Source: Sordariomycetes sp. S80-01Y (lineage: Eukaryota; Ascomycota; Sordariomycetes). From it: a stretch of DNA of 64,000 nucleotides. Below the pieces are notes generated by a model that was not told the DNA's origin, did not search any database, and saw only the letters and a program-made list of their open reading frames with translations. The translations under genes and the position numbers were made by a program. The stretch is from positions 868,001-932,000 of the forward strand of contig JAXQJY010000031.1 in the NCBI GenBank assembly GCA_037042185.1, read 5' to 3'. Below, piece after piece: positions 44,278 to 54,571 of this stretch; the stretch's first letter is position 1; each line of letters begins with the position of its first letter.

Positions 44278-44982
44278 CTACTCGGTCTGGACATCTGAAG
44301 CAGTCTTTGCCTTATCCTCCGTCCCGGCCTCAGCACCGCTCTCCTGTCCCTCCCGCTGCGTGCCTTCATCCGGCTGTTCCTCCTGTGCCAGGTTCAAAGC
44401 CTTGAAGCTCCGCTCGCCCTGTTCGACCACCCGCCTCATCACCCCCATCCTCCTGCGAACCTCCTCGAGCAGCGCGTTCGGGTCCTCCCTCTCCACGCCG
44501 TGGGCGCTGCCGAGGGTGTCCCTGCTCCCCTTGCGGCCGAGCGTATCTCTGCTTCCCTTGCTGCGCAGGCCCTCCTTGCTCGCGCGGCCGCTGAGACCCC
44601 CGGCCGGCGGCACCGGCTCCCTCTGCACCGCCTCGATCCTCAGCTGGGAGCCCTCCTCGATCGCGGCGTCCACGAGCGCGTAGTCCCTGTCGAGGGAGCT
44701 CGCGGCCTTGACCCTCCACCCCGCGGCCTGGCCGTCCTGGCTGGACGACGGCTCAGCGCCCTCGAGGTCGACGAGGATGGCTCGCGAGTTTGGCAGGATG
44801 GGCGCCTCGTCGTCCGAGAAGATGTACTGCACGCGCGGGTGCGAGGTGGTGTTCGCCGTTGCGTTGTGCAGGAGCGTGAAGAGCGGCTCGAAGCGCGGGT
44901 AGGAGGGCTCCTCGCCGTCGTCTTGTTGGCTGACGTCGGGCGCCGCGGCGGGTGGTCGCGGGGATGATGGTTCGACGGACAT
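44278..44982 (-). CDS. Unrecognised, probably conserved fungal protein
   Basis: Single-exon frame of 234 residues from the Met at 44982; an in-frame ATG at 45078 would add 32 residues of less typical composition. I do not recognise the family. Visible features: a Pro/Ser/acidic N-terminus; a folded-looking segment FEPLFTLLHNATANTTSHPRV, then YIFSDDEAPILPNSRAILVDLE and GWRVKAASSLDRDYALVDAA; a basic Ser/Gly region with the octamer KGSRDTLG repeated (with a variant); a helical segment LLEEVRRRMGVMRRVVEQGERS likely to form a coiled coil; and an acidic C-terminus. The strongly G/C-ending codon choice fits a real gene. No signal peptide or membrane helix. Location and function unknown. Confidence 0.65.
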   Translation of the reverse strand: MSVEPSSPRPPAAAPDVSQQDDGEEPSYPRFEPLFTLLHNATANTTSHPRVQYIFSDDEAPILPNSRAILVDLEGAEPSSSQDGQAAGWRVKAASSLDRDYALVDAAIEEGSQLRIEAVQREPVPPAGGLSGRASKEGLRSKGSRDTLGRKGSRDTLGSAHGVEREDPNALLEEVRRRMGVMRRVVEQGERSFKALNLAQEEQPDEGTQREGQESGAEAGTEDKAKTASDVQTE

Positions 44983-45724
44983 GGTGGGTAGACGGCCTGT
45001 AGAAGCGTCTTTTCGATCTATGGGATGCGACACGGCGAGGGTGACATTTTCACGCTCGAAGGGATACGATGCAGCCACAGAAATATGTGAAGGGCCGCCG
45101 AAAGTGATGAGGTCGAAGTTGCTGTGTTGGTGATGACGATGCTGTCGGAGCTAGAAGTGATCTGCGTAACAGGTGCGGTTAAGCTCGGGACACGTGAGGT
45201 GCTTCCTCCCGGGGTACAATCAGCCCAGTACGTACCACGCAAACTTCAATTTCAAAAGATTAGTACTCAATGGGTCTACGTAAGAACAATCGTCGAAAAA
45301 TGGTCTGTTGCTATTTGAGACTTTCCCCGAGTGCTGCAGGGCCTCGACTCGCTGGCTGCACTTCTTAAACGCGACTAAGCTCAACGGCAACAAATAGCTC
45401 CAGTCAACGGTCTACTCCTAAGCACAACGATAGTTCCGCAATAAGACTCTGCGGTGAGAAAACAATAACACCAGAAAAAACAGCTGAATTCCAATCTAGT
45501 TCTATTTAGGCCGACATGGCCATCTTCTAGGCATCTCCGTTTGATGCGCTCTAAGACCTAGCCCGCGTCACAAGTGTTTCGACGCTTTCCAGGGCTCCAT
45601 GCTGTTGATGTGGATGCAAATCAATATCGTAATCTCATGAAGGACCTGTTTTTCTCAATATATTGATGCCAGGCCTGCTTGCCATGCGCGGGCGAGACTG
45701 TAACTTCGTGTTGCGTGCCACTTG
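44983..45724. other. Intergenic region between two minus-strand genes
   Basis: About 740 bp holding the promoter of the unrecognised gene and the 3' end of the chitinase-like gene; AT-rich from 45240. No gene seen. Confidence 0.5.
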
Positions 45725-47005
45725 CTATGAAGTGTGCAATGCGCGGAAGCCTGCCGCGACAAGACTCCTCGACTTCTCCGTGGAATCGGCCGTCACGTCG
45801 CCATAGTACAAACCCTGCAACTTGTCAGCCTAGTTCTACGTCGCGCGGACGGAGTGTTGAGGTCGAAAGCCACTCACTGCTAGCCCCTTTTGCTTCGCAA
45901 ACTCGGCCTTGGTCTTCACCGTGTCGGCATTGTCGTAGGTGACGAACCCGCCGTCTCCGCCAAGACATTGCGCCGCGACATAACGCTTATCTACCACTTC
46001 TTTGCTTCCTGGTCGGGGCAGCTGGTTGTATGCGAAAGCGCCTGCGTCGCCACCGCCGCCCCTGAAGGATTGACCCGGACCTGCCGCGCTCAAGAAGCTC
46101 CGCCCGTGAGTTGGGATGCCGAGTAGGATCTTCTTGGCAGGAAGTCCCCGTGAGATCATGAACCTGACACCAGCCGATCCCGAAACGTCCTCCTTGCTCA
46201 TAGCATAGAGCTGAGCATGGTGTCCCGTCTGCCGGCTCCAGTAACCGCAAAGGTCGTACGCGATGAGGTTGACGTGGTCAAGGTGTCGCGCCGCTGCTTC
46301 GAGGTCGATAAACTGCAATATGGAAGGGCTGGCTGGGAGAGCCGCGGTAACAATGAACCGGTCTTCGGTGAGACAGGCTCGCACAGCTGCGAGCAGGGCA
46401 AGAAAGTCTTGGCCCTGCTTCGCGTCCTTGGGGTATTTCCAGACCACTAGCAAAAGGGGTGACCCCTGAATCAGAACTGGCAGCAGGTCCACCAACCGCA
46501 GGGAAACTCACGGTCAATTCCGTCCAGGCCACAAGCCTCGATCAGGCTTAACGCTGTGCGGGCAAAGTGGTTTCTGAACGTCGCGTTGGCTGCCACCACC
46601 GGATATGCTTCAGCCGCCGCGTCTCCACCGATGGACAGGACGACGTGGAGGTGAGGGTGCTTCTTCTTGAGGTGCCTCAACGAGCCCAAGCCTCCTTGAG
46701 CGCCATCGACTGGAGCTTTCACATCCGCCCACTCATCGTTGAGCTTATGGGCCTATGAGTCAGTATCCTTGACCACTGCCACGTACGGGCGCGAAAGTGC
46801 CTCGTGCCAAATCCACACTACTTACAAATACACCGCCATCTGGCGCAACGCTTGCAAACGCGTAATACACTCTGTTGATGCAGCTGTAGTTGAGGGTAGC
46901 AGGAGTGTGGCCTCGATATATGCTGCTATTTGGAAAGTAGACGGCATTGGTGTACATGACGCTCGCCAGGCTGCTCACCATGCGAGACCGGTGGGAGGAG
47001 CTCAT
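45725..47005 (-). CDS. GH18 chitinase-like protein with altered catalytic motif
   Basis: TIM-barrel protein of glycoside hydrolase family 18, of the intracellular ascomycete type without signal peptide. Four exons: 46826-47005, 46512-46752, 45878-46446 and 45725-45814 (introns 73, 65 and 63 bp), all in phase, 359 residues. Landmarks: NAVYFPNSSIYRGHTP, INRVYYAFASVAPDGGVF, VVLSIGGDAAAEAYP, NLIAYDLCGYW, LLGIPTHGRSF, and a typical ending SRSLVAAGFRALHTS. The catalytic motif, normally DGxDxDxE, reads D137-G-I-D140-L-V142-W-K144, so the last Asp is Val and the acid/base Glu is Lys. Chitin hydrolysis is therefore not expected; chitin binding or decay of function are the options. The changed codons lie just after the second intron, whose acceptor (46447) is fixed by phase. 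Confidence 0.85.
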
Positions 47006-49414
47006 GATGGCACTCTCACGGTGCGACGAGCGCGTGGTCTCTTGACTTGGCGCGCATCAGACCACGGGCGAACGCGCACGAACCGGAAGGAGACGGAAGA
47101 GAGGGAGGAACAGCAGCTGAAGCCGAGCAACCATGGCTGAGCAGCGAGCAACTTTCTGCGAGGCGGACACAGGGTTTGTAAAGACGCAGCTAGGGGGAGC
47201 GGGCAGTCGTCAGGCATCAAAGCTTTGAGAAGACGCGAGAGCCATCTTCGAGCAGCGAGGTGGATGAGGAAAGTGAGTGGTCTGGGCAGATCAAGTACGG
47301 GAATTTCTTGTCGGGACGGTCAGCATAATACACCGATCGCCAGACAAGGGCGATGCGCTGGCTCCTACGAGTACATCCCAGCGGCAAGGACATGTCAAGA
47401 CGAGCGTGGATAGCTGGTCCGGGGTGGGGAAAAAGGGTCTTATACAGCTGGGATGGATGTCCTTGAGCCCTGGGCTCGAGGTAGCGTGCTTCATCCTGCG
47501 TTAAGGGGGTTGCTCGCCAGCACAGCCAAGCAACCAAGGTGGCTTTGCGGCCACAGAAGCGACGCGGGAAGGAGGATGGTGCATTCTGCGGACAATGCAT
47601 GACATAATGGCGGGGTCCGCGTTTGATGGGCGAAGGCACCCAAGTTCCAGCAGACGGGAGTGGAAGGCAAGCCAGAGAGCAGAGCTGTCACGATGGCGGT
47701 TGGGAGACGAGACCGCCTTTGGGTTGAGCCGAATGAAGGGCTTGTCAGTGGTCATGCCAACGTCCAAGGCCCCGCCGGGACCCGTTGATTGTGCTGCCAG
47801 GCTCGTCGACGGCGGCTGCTACAGGCCCGACTCCGAGGTAAGCCATGTGGAAGTGCTACGCGCGGACGGGCTTCCTACACGCTGAGACCATCCCGAGGCC
47901 TCTCACCAGCCAAGCCAGCCAGGGCTGTCGTCGGCCACAGCACAGTAGAGCAGGCCCAAGGTCTAGGGAACGGGGGTTGCCGGCTGATTCCAGGCGCATG
48001 TCAATGACTGGGGTTCGCGGCTGGGATGTCTTGGCTGATGACATGCGCCGTTTGAGCGCCGCTACTGACGGGGAGCCGTGAATCGCCTGGAGTGACGCGC
48101 ACAGGGAACAGGGTCCTCGGCATGCAGCGCTGATACAAAGTTGCGCGCTTTGCGACCTGTCCACGGCGATTCATGTTGCCATGTCCACTGCAACCGCAAC
48201 CGCTCTCCGCGGGCAAAGGGGGCCAGGCGACGAGTCTAAGCTGTTGGAAGCAATGAAAAGCACCTCTCATAAAAGTGTTGGACGTTGATGCTGACAGCCG
48301 AGCGCCTTCAAGCTTCCGATTCCGTCCCGTCGAAATGACGATGTGCGGGCATGTGGCTCCGTCGGCGAAATGGACGGCCCTCTGTTGCTGGAAGCTTGAC
48401 AGCCGAGTTGCTTGCGGATAGCCTTTGATGGAGATCCTCGCCGTTGAGGGTGACCCTCCTCCTCAATAATCTGTGACCGCCTTTTGGTTCTTCTGACATC
48501 TGAATTCGATACGGTCGCAATCCACCTTCCAATTGCCCAAGCCACGGTGCGTTGCAGCAAATGGTGTCCGCCTCTAGCTCCAAAACTTGCATCCCAGCTC
48601 CACCTTCAGCATCCTCTCTGTGTACAGTGTCCAGTGTCCAGTTCGCTGGATATGGCCCCAACAATTACCAAGAAGGCTCTGGAATTGGTGGAACGTTGGG
48701 ACTACACCGGGTGTCTTGGGCTGGATGCCAGCAGAGCTGCGCAATGGAGGTAAGGGTCGATCACCGTGGCTACAACATCGAATCCCACAAGCGTCGGGCT
48801 GGAGCGCAATATGAGGACCTAAACGTATGCCCACCTGCTACGATCTGCCGTAAGTGAATACATAAGTGTTGTCTAGAGTGATACGTAAGTGGTGTGTAGC
48901 GTGATGTGTGAAAAATGCTATATGGTCCTCACAGCAAAGATCAAGGCAGGTGGCACACCGGGTGAGGGAAAATACCACTTTAGCAATTACTTTTAACATT
49001 GCTCGCAGACGAATCGTAGCATCACTTGACACATTCCCCCGCTCGATACTAAAAGGGGGTTGCTCGCGTGAGTGTGTTGGCCTGGACCAATTTGGCGGTA
49101 CTAGTGAAGCAGGTGGCACATCGTCGTCTTCACTATCACCGCCATTACTGTGTGTGTAAGCTACAGAGCCCTGTTACGTCGTAGCAAAAGGGACATGTCC
49201 AAGAGCCCGTCCCAACCCGTTTTTCCTGTTACGTTACGACCTCATCTGCACCCGAGCTACTGACAAGGAGAGCTAGAGTAGTCACGTAACAGGATATTGA
49301 GTTATGATGTCAATCGAAGAAGGAACAGCTTACAACAGACCGTCAGAGCCCCTGGTCCCCCCCCCCCCCCCCCCCAAAAAAAAGGAAGTGGACGATGAAA
49401 ATGCAAAAAAGAAG
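47006..49414. other. Gene-poor interval between chitinase-like gene and tRNA genes
   Basis: About 2.4 kb. The left part must contain the chitinase-like gene promoter. Plus-strand frame 48552-48857 (101 codons) and minus-strand frame 48308-48664 (118 codons) overlap each other and match nothing known. Motifs like gtctagagtgatac at 48870-48905 resemble the minisatellite at 53 kb. Confidence 0.5.
49357..49383. repeat. Homopolymer C19 followed by A8
   Basis: Nineteen C residues (49357-49375) run straight into eight A residues, about 30 bp beyond the 3' end of the first tRNA gene. On the minus strand, downstream of the tRNA, this is T8 followed by G19. The T8 could act as a fallback RNA polymerase III terminator. 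The exact length may be affected by sequencing error. Confidence 0.9.
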
Positions 49415-49523
49415 TGTCCTGGGAGAGACTCGAACTCTCGACCTTTGGATAACCCAATCTACGATTGAATCATATGCAGGTAACATATGAGACCAACGCT
49501 CTAACCAACTGAGCCACCAAGAC
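49415..49523 (-). tRNA. tRNA-Met (CAT), elongator type, with 35-nt intron
   Basis: A full cloverleaf can be drawn: acceptor stem GTCTTGG pairing with CCAGGAC, discriminator A, D-arm GCTC/GAGC, anticodon stem TTGGT/TCCAA (with the inner T-T opposition also known from yeast elongator tRNA-Met), loop CTCATAA, and T-arm GAGAG/CTCTC with TTCGAGT. The intron (49451-49485) lies one base 3' of the anticodon as usual for nuclear tRNA introns. Internal A and B box sequences are present. Mature length is 74 nt without CCA. Confidence 0.95.
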
Positions 49524-49742
49524 CTGCTAGAACCCTGCTTAGACTAGTATATAGTCCTGACAAAAGAACAAACATTATTCGTTGTCTTGGGAGCTGGCTC
49601 GCAACGTCTACAGGCCTGGCCCAAAAAGTCTCGCTATACCCGGCCCGAAAGACATAGGGTTAGTAAAGCGGAGGGGGGGGAAAAGATCAACCATTCATTG
49701 CAAAAATAGAGGTAAGGTCAAAAAACCAAACTGCAAAAGAAA
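49524..49742. other. Spacer between tandem tRNA genes
   Basis: 219 bp. Short T/A-rich patches on the minus strand could serve as polymerase III termination or start regions. Contains a G8-A4 run near 49673. No gene. Confidence 0.5.
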
Positions 49743-49851
49743 TGTCCTGGGAGAGACTCGAACTCTCGACCTTTGGATAACCCAATCTACGATTGAATCA
49801 TAAGCACGTGACATATGAGACCAACGCTCTAACCAACTGAGCCACCAAGAC
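49743..49851 (-). tRNA. tRNA-Met (CAT), second tandem copy with 35-nt intron
   Basis: Same cloverleaf and exon sequence as the copy at 49415-49523. The intron (49779-49813) differs from the first at a few positions in its 5' half. Same orientation; the two genes are a tandem duplication. Confidence 0.95.
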
Positions 49852-51154
49852 TTGCACGTGACATCGTTCGTCTTAATTATGTATATATAGATCTAGATCC
49901 TGAGCTTCATGTCGTGCTGGTAGCCTCTGTAGCTCCAGGCCCTTGCTGTAAAGGAGTGCCGCGAGGCAAGATGCCAAACCATCACCACTGCGAGAGGGGG
50001 TTTAGTGAATCACTTGACTAATACGAGTAACCTAACTCCTTTTGGAAGTTCTTCAAAGTTCAGAGGCGTAATTCTGCAACAAAGAGAGGCTTAGGCGTGT
50101 TGTCCACAGCTTGTTTTCTGAGCCTAGAGACAGAGCTTAGCGGTCCTGGAACAGACAAGGAATTGATCAGTACTCCGATTTATTTGAAAAGCAGTTTACA
50201 GGTGAGCAAAAGGCGTTTGTTTGTGAAGGTAAACCAGACGAATTTTGCCACATCGGCCACGCGCCAAAAGGATCGGGCTTGCGATCTTCCGGCAATACGG
50301 GACCAAGGTCGATCGTTATTGTAGCGAAGGGATGGTTTGGGATGTATACAGTCTGAAGCTCGCCCAGACTTCTGGCACGACCGCTATAGTGTGTACAGCA
50401 GGAAATATAATGCCGGCGGAATCAATGAAGATGCCACGACGTGCGGTCGAAGCTCCAGGGGCGTGGGGCTTGCATTATCCTCAAGCCTCCGCACGGGAGC
50501 TCTATTCACGTAACTATTTCGAAAGACGGGCAACGCGCTTTTGTGTAGGACATAGCGTGTAGGTATCGTCATAGGTTCTTCGGAACAACAAGCCTTCCTG
50601 TCGATGAAAAGGGGCTGAACTCGCAAACTCAACCCATTTTATCCATCATTCCCATCGGAAGGGAACACAGAGCAAGTAGAAAGACGAAGCAGAGAATGAA
50701 TGATTGCATCGAAAGAAGCTCAAACTTTTGATCTTTGGGTTACTCAATTCTCACATCAGTCACAGGAGAAACCATGTTGTCTTTCCGCCCAGCTATGGCG
50801 TATGCGAAGGCCATCCAAATGGGGTCACGTGAAAGCCCCACAAACGCCATCGCACACGCCTCCCTCTCCACCAAATCAGACACGCCTCCTTCTCCATTAA
50901 CGTCGCACCCGAGTTTCTCTCCACCAACCACATTAGCCATTCCCCTGTTTTCTGTCAGTCCGCAGCTACTACAATTGTTCGCACACGCCTCCCTTCCCCA
51001 CCAGATCGCACACGCCCTCTCTCCTGAGCATCGACTCTGTCAGTCGCCGGCTACAATCTTCTTGGTCATTCCACATCACGGATGTAGATCGCTCCAGCGA
51101 TTGATCAAGGTAAGTCTCGATCTCACATATCGCTACTACCACTTTGATGAACTA
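49852..51154. other. Gene-poor interval upstream of tRNA genes
   Basis: About 1.3 kb without a convincing gene. A plus-strand frame opens at 50735 and runs in frame into the split reading frame at 51155, but its first ~120 codons look like chance sequence. A consensus donor (GTAAGT at about 51110) and CTAATGG branch-like motif near 51152 hint at an intron before the split frame. Confidence 0.4.
50709..50755 (-). pseudogene. Decayed tRNA-Met fragment
   Basis: This stretch aligns with the T-arm, anticodon 3' stem and intron of the two tRNA-Met copies (about three quarters identical by eye). Nearly all differences are G to A or C to T, including in the T-loop and variable region. It cannot fold as a tRNA. 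The substitution pattern resembles repeat-induced point mutation of a duplicated copy. Confidence 0.6.
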
Positions 51155-52063
51155 ATGGTTTCGAAGCTCATCATGCCTGGAGACGACCTCCTCCTGTCCT
51201 ACGAAGAAATAATCAACCGGAAGTTTGTAGATACTCCCGAAGGCGATGATTCCACACTTTCCACTGCGCCAGACGACATGACTTCAGACTACGATGACGG
51301 CGAATTCTACGTGCAAAGCGAAGAATTCGACCAGCGCAAAGTGGCCAAGTTGGACTTGAATCATCTCTTGAGCAGACCCAAGGAAGTCGTCGAGCTCTAG
51401 AAGGATCGTCGCATCATGAGGGGTGCACTGAAGCGTTATACCATTGTCGAAGGCAAAATTGTACATCGGAACCGACCAAACTATGAACCGACACCTGCGG
51501 TCGCCGACGCCAAAGTATTTGACCGTATGGCCGGCATCACGCGCGATATCGAGCTTGCAGAGAAGAGAGAGGCCTGGACCCAACAACACACCATCGTGAT
51601 TCGAGGTGGCTTGGCACTCATGGCGGAGTGCGCAGCACGCACATTGCGGCTGCAAAACGATGAGGTTAGAGGCACTGTCGACGGCAAGGTCGCACACTGG
51701 GACCCATCACGAGATGAGCCGCTACCAGTCAGCGCCGAAGCCGAAAGCTTTGACGATATGGCCAGTCTCAAGCGCGATATCGAGCTTGAAGAGAAGACTG
51801 GGGCCTGGGACCATTATACCTCCATCGTATTTCGGAGTGTCTTGGCATACAGGGCGGAGCTAGCGGCACTCACATTGCGGCACCAAAACGAGGAGCTTAA
51901 ACGCAACGGCCTTCCTCAATCCACCCCACCTCAGCAGAACGTAAGTGGCCATCGCTCAGACTCTGTTCTCTAGTGCTCTTAAAATTAACCGTAAGTTTAG
52001 TCTGGGTCGAACGAGCAACAAGCGCGGGCGGGAGACCTCCAGAGCCGGGGGAGCAAGCACTGA
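51155..52063 (+). pseudogene. Unrecognised split reading frame with duplicated ~72-residue unit
   Basis: Segment A (51155-51400) encodes about 81 residues (MVSKLIMPGDDLLLSYEEI at the start, acidic middle, FDQRKVAKLDLNHLLSRP) and ends at TAG 51398-51400. Segment B resumes in the same frame, with an ATG at 51416, and runs to 51940. A likely 60 bp intron (51941-52000) then leads to a polar tail ending at 52063; without splicing the frame stops at 51973. Segment B holds two related units, each with DRM/DDM-x-R/K-RDIELxEK, AWxxxxxIVxR, LAxxAExAAxTLRxQNxE. No known family is recognised. It may be one gene broken by a single stop, two small genes, or one gene with an unseen intron. Whether it is expressed is unknown. 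Confidence 0.45.
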
Positions 52064-52954
52064 GAAGAAGAGGACGACGATGGAACGGGAGAACAGGGAG
52101 CGGGGAGAGACAGACCGGCGATCAGTACGGCGCCGCAGGGGCGCCTGGTGGACGGTAGTTCCAGGGTTGTTCTTTGCGAGGTTGTATAAGTACATCAGAC
52201 CGTGATACGTTCAGACAGGCATCGATGAACTATCTATTCTCAGGATTCCTACTGAGGCATGAGTATGAGCTTCAGTGAGCTGTTTGCCGAGAGATGAAGC
52301 ACGAACTTATGATTCCTTGCGCGCCTAAGACAACTTGAAGCCTCCGGTGTCCGGTCTGGCGCAGCGCAGTGCAGCAAGTCAAAGCACCATGGCCGTCGAC
52401 GATATCGAGTTCGACCGCTGTCACAAGATTGAGTGGGAATGGGGAGGCTTTTAAGATGTGGTGCAGAAGAGCTAGACGCTGAGCAAGAAGAGCGCCTTTG
52501 TAGTCAGAGCTTAGCCGTACATTCCGGCATTTTCTCGAACTTATTGACGTACGCCGTTCTCAATGGGTTCTCCGCAACCCCAAACATTGCCTTCTCAGAG
52601 GGTGCCCTTGGCTGAACCATGCCACCATCATCAAGGCTGTCAACGCTGACAAGCACTTTCTCTTAGCTGACCAAAGACTGGCTATCCCCCTAGGCCACGG
52701 GAACAGAGCCTGGCCTCTGCGAGGAAAGATTGGGGCGTGTCGCCTATGCAAGCTCGGCCTAGTCGCCACCAGCCGCTGTCTCCCCTCGGGCCTACTACCC
52801 CTACTTGATGGACCAAATGCCCGATTGCTTTGCCACACAAGACTGCAGAGCCGAATTTGGGTCACAGCTCGACTGCCATCGCTCTCAGAACGTTTGAGCC
52901 GCGATATCAAAACTCCCAGTACTCGCTTTGCCGCCGACTGCTGAGTCCAAGTTG
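52064..52954. other. No recognisable gene
   Basis: About 890 bp right of the split frame. Short frames (for example 52560-52910, -) have no domain. The text is moderately AT-rich and has no terminal repeats. Confidence 0.45.
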
Positions 52955-53205
52955 TGAGTGTTACATGAGTGAAAGCCCGAATGTTGCATGAGTGATGTCT
53001 CGAGTGTTATGTGAGTGATGTCTAGAGTGATGTCTAGAGTGATATGGGAGTGATATGAGAGTGATATAGAAGTATTATAGGAGTCTTGTCTAGAGTCTTG
53101 TCTAGAGTCTTGTCTAGAGTCTTGTCTAGAGTGATGTCCAGAGTGATGTCCAGAGTACTGTCTAGAGTGCTGTCTAGAGTGATGCTGGAGTGTTGTCTCG
53201 GCAGT
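52955..53205. repeat. Degenerate 12-13 bp minisatellite, core GTCTAGAGTGAT/CTT
   Basis: About 20 units of a short repeat whose core is tctagagtgatg or tctagagtcttg. Four perfect TAGAGTCTTGTC units lie at about 53089-53135. Left-hand units are more diverged (gagtgttacat, gagtgatatgg). On the minus strand a chance frame reads as repeated SDTTL-like residues; it is not considered coding. Confidence 0.85.
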
Positions 53206-54415
53206 TGTTTGATGCTTACACCTTGTTGGGTATTCGTGGCAGCTGCATCCACCTCAGTCATCATCGCCACCTTCCCGCATCCTCATTCTACAATGGCAAG
53301 AGTTGCAATAGGTTGATATTGGCATCGTGGCTTCTAGTGGAAGCTTCCTCGTCATGCCCCGACGCATTCTCGGGGGCGTCGCGGCTCCCAGCCCACCGCT
53401 CCCGCAAGTTTCTACCGGCATGCCTCCTTCCTACAAGTCACCTCAAGCAGCCGACCATGTTTTTCGCCATGTCTCTTCTCCCCTCCTCATCTTCCTCTCT
53501 TCTTCCTCCACCACAGCAGTCCGAAGCTGAGGTTGCTGCCAAGGGGGCTCTGAGGTCGGTCGTCGGCATCCTCGTCGTCCCTCATGACCCGCGGGGCGGC
53601 GATTCTATGCTGACGTACTCAGTCCCCTTGGTCTACGGTCGTGACACGGAAGCAGTGCTGCTTCTCCTCCTATATCCTAAAGAACACCAAGGCGTCGGCC
53701 TGCACCATGAACCTGCCGACTACGAATTCTACACTGTTGGTCTTCTGGGGCAGAACAAGCAGCTCAACGATGGTTGCGAGGCCAAGGACAGGATACTTCG
53801 TGTCGCCCGTTGATCCGATGAGCGCCGAGCCTAGCCGACTTCTCTTGACGACATGAGCTGTAATGGTTCAGTCGCCCTGTGCAGAGTCCTTTCTGTCCTT
53901 TCTGCAAGAATGCTGACTTCCCACTGCGGATCTCTTATCTACCTCTCCGTCCCGGATGTCAACGAGCTTCTTTCCTATGGACCACCGCAGCTGTGGTCAG
54001 CCGCTCTTCAAGGGGTTTCCCAGAGGCTCGGGTCGAAGGCGGGCTTCCAAGTCATTTACTTGATCCGGTGCGGGTGTCCAGGGCTAATTGCGAAGGCATG
54101 ACTCTGAAAGAGCAGACCGCCTACAACGCACGCTGTACCTTAGAGTCAAGGAAGGGGCGCTGGAAGAGGAAAACCAAATAAAAAGAGGCCGCCACGAGGC
54201 AATGACGACCTTGCAGAGCCCTAGACTTTAGCATGTAATCCCGCGGTAATTTGATTGATTTGATGTTGGGTTTGTCTTCGTCTCCCATGACAGTTGGTGC
54301 CGTAATCGTGACAGGTCGGCGGCAAGGCGAGTGCTGGGAGTTTTGATATTGAACCCCAACCATTGTGAGAGGGACAATTAGTAGCCAGGCTCTGATCTAA
54401 CGTCGTCTCTTCCGG
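53206..54415. other. No recognisable gene; two weak open frames
   Basis: The plus-strand frame 53190-53813 could give a 118-residue protein from the Met at about 53460 (ending AKDRILRVAR), and 53879-54181 a 100-residue protein starting MQSPFCPFCKNADFPL. Neither matches a family I know, and the first begins inside the minisatellite. A decayed gene is possible. Confidence 0.35.
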
Positions 54416-54571
54416 CCCGAGCTACCCTGCGGAGTTCATGTAGAGTTCAATACCCACAATGGAACATAGTCCTAAGCAAGCCTCCCCGAACGAGCTACCC
54501 TGCGGACTCCGGGTTGAGCACCGTTGAAATGTAGATCAGCAAACCTCCCCGTCGGAGCTACCCTGCAGAAA
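54416..54571. repeat. Three spaced copies of a GAGCTACCCTGC-core unit
   Basis: The 15-mer GAGCTACCCTGCGGA occurs at 54419, 54492 and (one mismatch) 54555. It is embedded in longer similar units that also share cctcccc and ggttga segments, so the spacing is 73 and 63 bp. Nature unknown. Confidence 0.8.

Noticed and set aside
44500-44967. 155-codon plus-strand frame over the unrecognised gene
   Set aside because: The minus-strand frame is longer, has ordered charged/helical segments and a plausible start; the plus-strand frame is low-complexity Ala/Leu/Arg/Val.
49582-49803. Short plus-strand frame ending in LDLWITQSTIES
   Set aside because: Its C-terminal part is the complement of a tRNA-Met gene; a similar peptide at 50.7 kb marks the decayed tRNA fragment.
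51360-51420. A 35 bp intron removing the TAG of the split frame
   Set aside because: The only candidate begins GTCGTC, lacks a branch site and is shorter than any other intron in the window.
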